8,115 nucleotides of DNA, from NCBI GenBank assembly GCA_022571825.1, contig JACZXC010000116.1:1-8115 (forward strand), given 5' to 3'. Shown here piece after piece: positions 1 to 5,038 of the stretch. The first letter of the stretch is position 1. Each line of letters starts with the position of its first letter. The notes under the pieces were generated by a model. It was not told the origin of the DNA, did not search any database, and saw only the letters and a list, made by a program, of their open reading frames with translations. Position numbers and translations under genes: made by a program. The DNA comes from Myxococcales bacterium (GTDB taxonomy: Bacteria > Myxococcota_A > UBA9160 > SMWR01).

Positions 1-466
1 CGTCGACATGACCGCCGTCCATCGAGATCCAGGGATCTTCAATAATGCCCGGGCGGCTGAGCACATTACCGGTGGTGTTTGAGATGACGCCGTCGACACC
101 AATCTCAAAGGCGAGATTCGGTGATAAATCTTCGCCCTGGACGTCGATGAGCGCACGCAGATCCTCGTAGTTCGCAATCGCCCAAATCGAGAGATCGCCT
201 GTCAGGAAGAGGATCTCTTCGGCGACCACAGGGAAGATTCGTTCAAAATCAAGCGTAGCTGCCGAGGGATTCGGGTCGAAGACGCCGAACGAGTAGCCGG
301 ACGCCAGCTGGCCATCCCCGTCGAACATTCCGCCGCTACCGCTCATGTGTGCCACCAGTTGCCAGCCACCGTCATCGAGCGGATTGATTGATGTGGCGAA
401 CGCTGTCGTAGGGAGTGTCAGCCCAAGGAACGCCGCCGCGCGGAGCACAAGATAGATCTGTCGCAT
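1..466 (-). CDS. Predicted secreted protein, 5' part only (cut by window edge)
   Basis: The frame is open for 155 codons from an ATG at 464-466 and runs off the left edge, so the C-terminus is missing. The first 24 residues look like a signal peptide: MRQ, a hydrophobic core (YLVLRAAAFLGLTL), then an AFA cleavage site. A purine-rich Shine-Dalgarno sequence, GGAAGGGA, lies just upstream (about 470-478) and supports this start. The mature part begins with a GGWQLVAH segment and a Gly-rich stretch (MSGSGGMFDGDG), and later has aromatic and acidic patches. GGW-x-LV resembles the opening of fibrinogen-like domains in bacterial secreted proteins, but this is a weak recognition and no catalytic motif is visible. 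If the missing end has a PEP-CTERM-type tail, it would be a surface or exported protein; that cannot be seen. G+C is about 56% over the first 180 bases, clearly lower than the downstream-numbered genes (about 70% in a sampled M48 block), which may reflect different origin or weaker codon selection. Function unknown. Confidence 0.75.
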   Translation of the reverse strand, partial: MRQIYLVLRAAAFLGLTLPTTAFATSINPLDDGGWQLVAHMSGSGGMFDGDGQLASGYSFGVFDPNPSAATLDFERIFPVVAEEILFLTGDLSIWAIANYEDLRALIDVQGEDLSPNLAFEIGVDGVISNTTGNVLSRPGIIEDPWISMDGGHVD

Positions 467-671
467 AGTATTCCCTTCCCCGTGGAGGATCCTGCAACTT
501 TCGCGCCACCCTCTCTCTCCCACGCGGGCCTAGAGCGTCGAACGCGGAAGGTCTCGTTTTTCCAAGTGAATCTCTGACGCGACTCGCGCCTCGGATCGTT
601 TCGGAGGCCGTGCGATCTACTGCGAGGCGGAAACACTTCGGGGATTTGTGGAGAAAATTTTCGGTCGCCAT
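372..671 (-). CDS. Candidate small ORF (99 aa) with a near-ideal ribosome binding site
   Basis: An ATG at 669-671 opens a 99-codon frame beginning MATENFLHKSPKCF and ending INQSAR. It is preceded at 8 nt by GGAGG within a 10-base match to the anti-Shine-Dalgarno end of 16S rRNA. The start lies 41 nt past the M48 stop, so it could be a last member of that operon. Against it, the last 95 nt overlap the start of the secreted-protein gene in another frame, codon choice is mixed, and the sequence is basic, low in hydrophobic structure and resembles no family I know. It could be a real small protein, a translated leader that couples the next gene to the operon, or a chance frame behind a strong site. 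If translated, ribosomes would run over the start site of the gene at 466. Confidence 0.3.
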   Translation of the reverse strand: MATENFLHKSPKCFRLAVDRTASETIRGASRVRDSLGKTRPSAFDALGPRGRERVARKLQDPPRGREYYATDLSCAPRGGVPWADTPYDSVRHINQSAR

Positions 672-674
672 CGA

Positions 675-684
675 GATCACCTCC
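675..684 (-). promoter_or_regulatory. Very strong Shine-Dalgarno sequence
   Basis: On the minus strand these bases read GGAGGTGATC, a perfect 10-base complement to the conserved 3' end of bacterial 16S rRNA (GATCACCTCC). It stands 8 nt (from GGAGG) before the ATG at 671. It is much stronger than the sites of the confident genes in this window, which have only 4-6 base matches. Confidence 0.6.
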
Positions 685-712
685 GCTTCGTGCGGCCAAA
701 CAGGCGAATAGG

Positions 713-2620
713 CTACGGCAGGATCGGCGGCATCGGACAGCCGAGGGCATCCGCAGTCGCGCGCAGGAGCTCGGCCTCGGCGATGGCGACGCGGCCGTCG
801 GCGGCGATGTACTCCGCGCACGCCTGCAGCACCTGCCGCTTGAGACTCGGCGTCGCCCGCGCCAGCTGGTTCAGCGCCCCGTCGAGCTGCGCAAGCCCGC
901 AGCGCTCCGCCGGCAGCTTCACCAGCTCAGGAAGACCCAACGTGTTGGCGGCTCGCTCGATCGCCCCCTCCGGATCTGCACCCGCGCGCGCCAGCGCCAG
1001 GCTCGACAGCAAAATGGTGCAGTGCGGTGCCAGACGGCGCATCGAACGGTACTTGATGCCGGGAGCGCGAACCGGCTCGAAGTGCTGAGCCAGGTGCGCG
1101 ATCAGGATGCGCTGCAACGTCCACTCGAACAGGTCGATCCGGGCATCCGCGCGCACCAGCTCGTCGACGTTGCGTCGGAAAGCCCGATACTGGCCCATGG
1201 AGAGATCGCGCAGCGCGGGCAGCGCCATGTCGATCAGGGGCAGCCGTGTCCGCGGATCGAGCTGCTCCACGTCGGGCAAAAGCTTCAGCGTGAGCGCATC
1301 GACGCCCCGGTCGGCATTCTCGGACAGCCATTCGAGCTGCGCGCGCCTGGAGTCCGGATCGCGGTCGATCAGAAGCGCGTAGATCAGCGCGCGGGCGCCG
1401 TAGCTCTCGTGAACAGATTCGGTAATCGCAGCGGGAAGCGAACGCACGAGCTCAGCCGCGTAGGCCAGATGCTGGAGCGTGGGTCGACCGATGTCTTCGA
1501 CCGCGTGCTCGATCGACACCTGAGAGGCCGGCGCTCCCGCGAACTGCGACGCCGCGCCGCCCGCCGCTGACCGGTGCTCAGGCGATTCGACCGTCGTGAA
1601 CTCGCCGTCGAACGATGGATCGAGCCGCCGAATCCGCTCCACCAGAGGCGGGTGTGTGGCGAAGATCGAATTCAGGCCACCCCTCAGCGCCTGGCCGAAG
1701 AACAGATGACTCGCCTCCGGCGTATTTGGACTCGCCACGGCTGAGCCGCTCACGAACCCCCCGATGCGCTTTAGCGCACCCGCGATGCCATCGGGATCGC
1801 GGGTGAACTGGACGGCCGAGGCATCGGCCAGAAATTCCCGCTGCCGGCTCACCGAGGCCTTGATCCACTTGCCGAAGAACGTGCCCAGCGCACCGATCAC
1901 GATCAGACCGCCGCCCAACGCGAGCAGCATGATCGCGCTGTTTCCACGATCTGAGCGCCTGCCCATCGAGCTGTACATCGCCGAGCGGAGTACGAAGTAT
2001 CCGAGGATGCCGATGAGCAGAATGCCGTGCAGCACGCCCATGAGCCGGATGTTGAGCTGCATATCGCCGTTGAGAATGTGGCTGAACTCGTGGGCGATCA
2101 CACCCTGGAGCTCGTCGCGGCGCAGCTGATGGAGCGTGCCCCGCGTCACGCCGATGACGGCATCGTTGGGCGAGAAGCCCGCCGCAAACGCGTTGATGCC
2201 CTCTTCGTCCTCCAGCAGATAGACCGGTGGCGTCGGTGTGCCGGATGCAAGGGCCATCTCCTCGACCACGTTGAGCAGAACGCGCTCCTGTGGGTCGGTG
2301 GTGTCCCGGTGCAGCAGACGCCCTCCGAGCTGCTCGGCCACCACCTGTCCACCGCCTCGGAGCTGCGCGATCTTGTAGAGGCTGCCGCCGCCGACGAGCA
2401 CCAGAACGGCGAGCGCGACCACCCCCATCAGCTCCGGGTCCCACCAGTTCGGATCGAGGAGGATCGCGCCGGTTCGGTCCTGGCCGTGATATCCGACCAG
2501 GCCCACCGCCAGGGCGTAGATCGTGACTGCGATGGCGACCACGGCCAGGCCGAACAGAATCACGAGCCGCCCAGTGCTGCGCCGGGCGGCGTCCTGACTC
2601 TCGAAGAAGTCGGTCGCCAA
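713..2620 (-). CDS. HtpX-like M48 family membrane metalloprotease with extended C-terminal region
   Basis: This is a zinc endopeptidase of family M48 (HtpX/Ste24 type), expected in the cytoplasmic membrane where such enzymes degrade or process damaged membrane proteins. Predicted membrane helices lie at about residues 19-43, 63-81, 191-214 and 228-250. The zinc site HEFSH is at 177-181 (ligands H177 and H181, catalytic E178). The third ligand is probably E262 in SRQREFLADASA, the usual M48 signature. GINAFAAG at 141-148 is also typical. The protein has 635 residues, about twice a classical HtpX (about 290). Residues from about 350 onward form an extra, mostly helical, soluble region. The last 35 residues (AADGRV then AEAELLRATADALG) resemble the end of TerB-like domains; that match is my inference. 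The start is TTG at 2618-2620, because no ATG exists before the first helix. AGGG, overlapping the lemA stop, lies 6 nt upstream. It follows lemA by 8 nt, a known gene pairing. Not classical HtpX, so no symbol is given. Confidence 0.93.
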   Translation of the reverse strand: MATDFFESQDAARRSTGRLVILFGLAVVAIAVTIYALAVGLVGYHGQDRTGAILLDPNWWDPELMGVVALAVLVLVGGGSLYKIAQLRGGGQVVAEQLGGRLLHRDTTDPQERVLLNVVEEMALASGTPTPPVYLLEDEEGINAFAAGFSPNDAVIGVTRGTLHQLRRDELQGVIAHEFSHILNGDMQLNIRLMGVLHGILLIGILGYFVLRSAMYSSMGRRSDRGNSAIMLLALGGGLIVIGALGTFFGKWIKASVSRQREFLADASAVQFTRDPDGIAGALKRIGGFVSGSAVASPNTPEASHLFFGQALRGGLNSIFATHPPLVERIRRLDPSFDGEFTTVESPEHRSAAGGAASQFAGAPASQVSIEHAVEDIGRPTLQHLAYAAELVRSLPAAITESVHESYGARALIYALLIDRDPDSRRAQLEWLSENADRGVDALTLKLLPDVEQLDPRTRLPLIDMALPALRDLSMGQYRAFRRNVDELVRADARIDLFEWTLQRILIAHLAQHFEPVRAPGIKYRSMRRLAPHCTILLSSLALARAGADPEGAIERAANTLGLPELVKLPAERCGLAQLDGALNQLARATPSLKRQVLQACAEYIAADGRVAIAEAELLRATADALGCPMPPILP

Positions 2621-2628
2621 GGGCTACC

Positions 2629-3219
2629 CTAGAACGAGACCTTCGGGGCTTCGGCGATGGCTTCGCTGTCAAACTCGAGCAGCGCCGCATCCTGCACGTG
2701 GCCGAACATCCCGGCCAGACTCACCGCGGGGAAGCTCTGCTTGTACGTGTTGTAGACCATGACGGAATCGTTGAATGCCTGGCGAGAAAACGAGACCTTG
2801 TTCTCGGTCGACGTGAGCTCCTCCGAGAGCTGCATCATATTCGTGTTGGCCTTGAGGTCGGGGTAGGACTCGACCAGCGCCAGCAGTCGGCCCACCGCGC
2901 CGTTCAAGGCGCCCTCTGCTCCGCCCAGGGCTTGCATCGCCGCGGGGTTGGTCGGGTCGCCGGCCGCCTGCTCGAGCCCCCGCTGCGCCTGATTGCGCGC
3001 CTGGATGACTGCGTCCAGGGTCTCCCTCTCGTGCTTCATGTAGCCCTTGGCTGTATCCACCAGGTTGGGAATCAGGTCGTGACGTCGCTTGAGCTGAACC
3101 TCGATCTGGGAGAACGCGTTCTTGTAGCGGTTTCTGAGCGCCACCAGCCGGTTGAAGATCCCGGCGACGGAGACCCCCAGCAGAATCACGATCCCAAAGA
3201 AGACGAGCGCACCGATCAT
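2629..3219 (-). CDS. lemA: LemA family membrane protein
   Basis: The LemA family is recognised from several conserved blocks. An N-terminal helix (about residues 1-20) is followed by FNRLVALRNRYKNAFSQIEV, then RRHDLIPNLVDTAKGYMKHE, then ESYPDLKA and LSEELTSTENKVSFSRQAFN, with VYNTYKQSFP near the end. The protein is a single-pass membrane protein whose remainder is a long helical bundle. The family is widespread, its biochemical role is unclear, and it often sits beside M48 proteases, as here. I chose the ATG at 3217-3219 (196 aa) because AGGTGG at 3228-3233 lies 8 nt upstream. A GTG at 3229-3231 would add four residues (200 aa, MDIA) but is inside that ribosome site and has no good site of its own. 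The stop TAG at 2629-2631 overlaps the ribosome site of the protease gene, so the two are probably translationally coupled. Length is typical of the family. Confidence 0.95.
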   Translation of the reverse strand: MIGALVFFGIVILLGVSVAGIFNRLVALRNRYKNAFSQIEVQLKRRHDLIPNLVDTAKGYMKHERETLDAVIQARNQAQRGLEQAAGDPTNPAAMQALGGAEGALNGAVGRLLALVESYPDLKANTNMMQLSEELTSTENKVSFSRQAFNDSVMVYNTYKQSFPAVSLAGMFGHVQDAALLEFDSEAIAEAPKVSF

Positions 3220-3227
3220 CGCAATGT

Positions 3228-3233
3228 CCACCT
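3228..3233 (-). promoter_or_regulatory. Ribosome binding site deciding the lemA start
   Basis: AGGTGG on the minus strand has one mismatch to AGGAGG and stands 8 nt before the ATG at 3219. It contains the GTG that a longest-frame call would use as the start, which argues for the ATG. Confidence 0.55.
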
Positions 3234-3321
3234 AAAAGCTCATGCCAGGGTAGTGGAGTTATGCGTCCGCCACACGCCTCAGTCGGGTGCCTCCGGAACC
3301 GAGGTGGAAACGGCCTAGGGG

Positions 3322-3696
3322 TCAGTGCCCGAGTCGAGAGTCGATCGCGACCTCGAGGTCCGGTCCGATCTCGACCCGCACCCTGTAGCCGCCGCGCGGC
3401 TCGAAGGTCCCCTGCTCGGGAACCTCCCGGTGCTCGCCCGCAACGTCGAACGCGACGGCCAACCCCGACTTCCCGCGCGGTGCCACGCGCAGCACGAAGG
3501 TCTCTCCCGCCTCGATGCGCGGGATCGTCTCGGAGAAGCCGGACCCGCGCAGCCGAACGTTCTCGAGCGCCCGACCCGAGCGGTTGTGAACGAACACGAC
3601 GGGGTTCTTCGGGAGACCGATCGCCAGGATCGCGACGACGAGCACCAGCGTGGCGAAGGCGAGCAGCGATCCCACGCTGACTTTCGGACGGCGCAC
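3322..3696 (-). CDS. Small membrane-anchored protein of unknown function
   Basis: The product is about 124 aa. A short basic N-terminus (RRPKVS) precedes one hydrophobic helix at about residues 8-28 (SLLAFATLVLVVAILAIGL). The rest is a beta-rich soluble domain with NRSGRALENVRLRG, IEAGETFVLRVAPRG, GGYRVRVEI and the end DSRLGH. Positive charges before the helix suggest that the domain faces the periplasm. The pattern of conserved-looking turns (NRSG, EAGE, PRGKSG) looks like an immunoglobulin-like fold; this is inference and no named family was recognised. The start is uncertain. GTG at 3694-3696 is used here; TTG at 3727-3729 has a G-run before it and would give 135 aa. The frame stays open to 4083, but that extension lies wholly inside the P450 gene on the same strand and is not credible. 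It lies 74 nt after the P450 stop (41 nt for the TTG) and about 100 nt before lemA. Confidence 0.72.
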   Translation of the reverse strand: MRRPKVSVGSLLAFATLVLVVAILAIGLPKNPVVFVHNRSGRALENVRLRGSGFSETIPRIEAGETFVLRVAPRGKSGLAVAFDVAGEHREVPEQGTFEPRGGYRVRVEIGPDLEVAIDSRLGH

Positions 3697-3770
3697 TCGC
3701 GCGCCGCTACGCGGGGACGATGCGGGCAATGGACCCCCCGCCGCAGGCGCTTGGTTCCCGCGACTCCACT

Positions 3771-5036
3771 TCAGGCGAGGCGCAGCGGCAGCGCCACTGG
3801 ACCCCGGAGGATGATCGAGCGGATCCAGCCGGGGGGATCGGGGTTTCCCGTAAAGTCCGGAAAGCGCCGGACCAGGGTTCCGATCGCGATCTCCGCCTCG
3901 AGCTTCGCGAGCTGCGAGCCCAGACAGAAGTGGTTGCCCTGCCCGAAGGACAGATGGTGGTTGTCGACGCGACCGAGATCCAGTCGGTCCGGGTCGGAAA
4001 AACGCTCGGGGTCCCGGTTGGCCGCCGAGAGCACCACCGCCACGAGCTGCCCCTTGCGTATCTGCTTCCCGCCAATCACACAATCTTCGCGGACCGCGCG
4101 GTCGGTCATCTGAATGGGGCCGTCGTAGCGCAGGAATTCGTCTACGGCACGGGTGATGAGCGCGGGATCCTCCGCCAACCGCTTGCGTTCATCGCGGTGG
4201 CGCAGCAAGGCCACCACCGCGTTTCCGATCAGGTTGGCGGTGGTCTCGTGACCCGCCACGAGCAGGAGAGTCGAGAGGGCCAGAAGGTCCAGCTCGCTCA
4301 GCGACCTGCCGTCTTCTTCCACCGCGATCATGGCCGAGAGCAGGTCGTCGCGCGGATTCGCTCGGCGCTCGGCGAGCAGCGGCTTGAAGTAGGCGAAGAG
4401 TTCGCGGTTCGCCCGCCGGGGCGGCGCCATCCCCCCTCGCCCCTGAAGCGGGTCGAGAAGCTGGACGAGATCGGCGGACCAGGCCCGGAAGAGATCGCGA
4501 TCCCTGGAGGGCACCCCCAGCAGCTCGGCAATGGCGGTCACGGGAAGCGGATGGGCCAGGTCCCGGATCAGATCCATCTCGCCGTTCTCGCCGGCGCGGT
4601 CGAGCAGATCGTCGACGACGGCCTGCAGCTTCGGACGCAGCTGCTCGATCCGGCGGGGTGTGAAGGCCTTGCTGACGAGTCCGCGCAGGCGCAGGTGGTC
4701 GGCGCCGTCGGTGGTGAGCAGGTTGCGCTCGATCGTCGCCGAAAACTCGGGGTCGTTTCGGGTCAGGCGCGAGATCAGCTGCATCAACGGAACCCCGCTG
4801 CGGTCGGTCGTGAAATTCTGGTCCCGCAGCACGTGCAGTACGTCGTCGTAGCGCGTGAGCACCCAGGCGCCGAAGATCCGGCTGCGGTAGACCGGTTCGG
4901 CCTCGCGCAGCGACTGCCAGGTGGCGTGGGGATTGCTGCGATGTTCACGCAGAAAGGGGTTGAAGCGTCCGAAGAGGGGACTCGCGAACCGAAGCAAGCG
5001 CTCGCGCCGGAGCAACCATTGAAGGAATCGAAACAC
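3771..5036 (-). CDS. Cytochrome P450 (soluble bacterial type)
   Basis: This haem-thiolate monooxygenase has 421 aa, the usual size for soluble bacterial P450s. All hallmark motifs are intact: the C-helix region DHLRLRGLVSKAF at 113-125; the I-helix oxygen-binding motif AGHETT at 261-266; the K-helix ExxR as EFLR at 300-303; DPERFSDPDRLDL at 342-354; and the haem loop FGQGNHFCLG at 364-373, with C371 as the iron ligand. The enzyme would insert oxygen into a small organic substrate using electrons from a separate ferredoxin and reductase; none is encoded here. The substrate cannot be predicted. The start is GTG at 5034-5036, with GGGGGA 5 nt upstream and GGAGG further back. The frame extends upstream to 5816, but that part overlaps the protease gene. 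The gene begins 2 nt after the protease stop, so translational coupling is likely. The N-terminus (FRFLQWLLRRERLLRF) is amphipathic rather than a clear membrane anchor. Confidence 0.97.
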   Translation of the reverse strand: MFRFLQWLLRRERLLRFASPLFGRFNPFLREHRSNPHATWQSLREAEPVYRSRIFGAWVLTRYDDVLHVLRDQNFTTDRSGVPLMQLISRLTRNDPEFSATIERNLLTTDGADHLRLRGLVSKAFTPRRIEQLRPKLQAVVDDLLDRAGENGEMDLIRDLAHPLPVTAIAELLGVPSRDRDLFRAWSADLVQLLDPLQGRGGMAPPRRANRELFAYFKPLLAERRANPRDDLLSAMIAVEEDGRSLSELDLLALSTLLLVAGHETTANLIGNAVVALLRHRDERKRLAEDPALITRAVDEFLRYDGPIQMTDRAVREDCVIGGKQIRKGQLVAVVLSAANRDPERFSDPDRLDLGRVDNHHLSFGQGNHFCLGSQLAKLEAEIAIGTLVRRFPDFTGNPDPPGWIRSIILRGPVALPLRLA

Positions 5037-5038
5037 CG

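Noticed and set aside
591..610. Possible terminator hairpin (CCTC...GAGG) between the M48 gene and the secreted-protein gene
   Set aside because: The stem is only four pairs before a mismatch and no T-run follows on the minus strand.
2611..2620. TGGCGACCGA shared between the M48 start and the small-ORF start near 671 (MATD and MATE)
   Set aside because: Only ten bases are shared and the following codons differ; too short to claim a duplication.
3697..4083. N-terminal extension of the small membrane protein to an upstream ATG
   Set aside because: It lies mostly inside the P450 gene on the same strand, is Gly/Arg/Pro-rich, and would bury the membrane helix deep in the protein.
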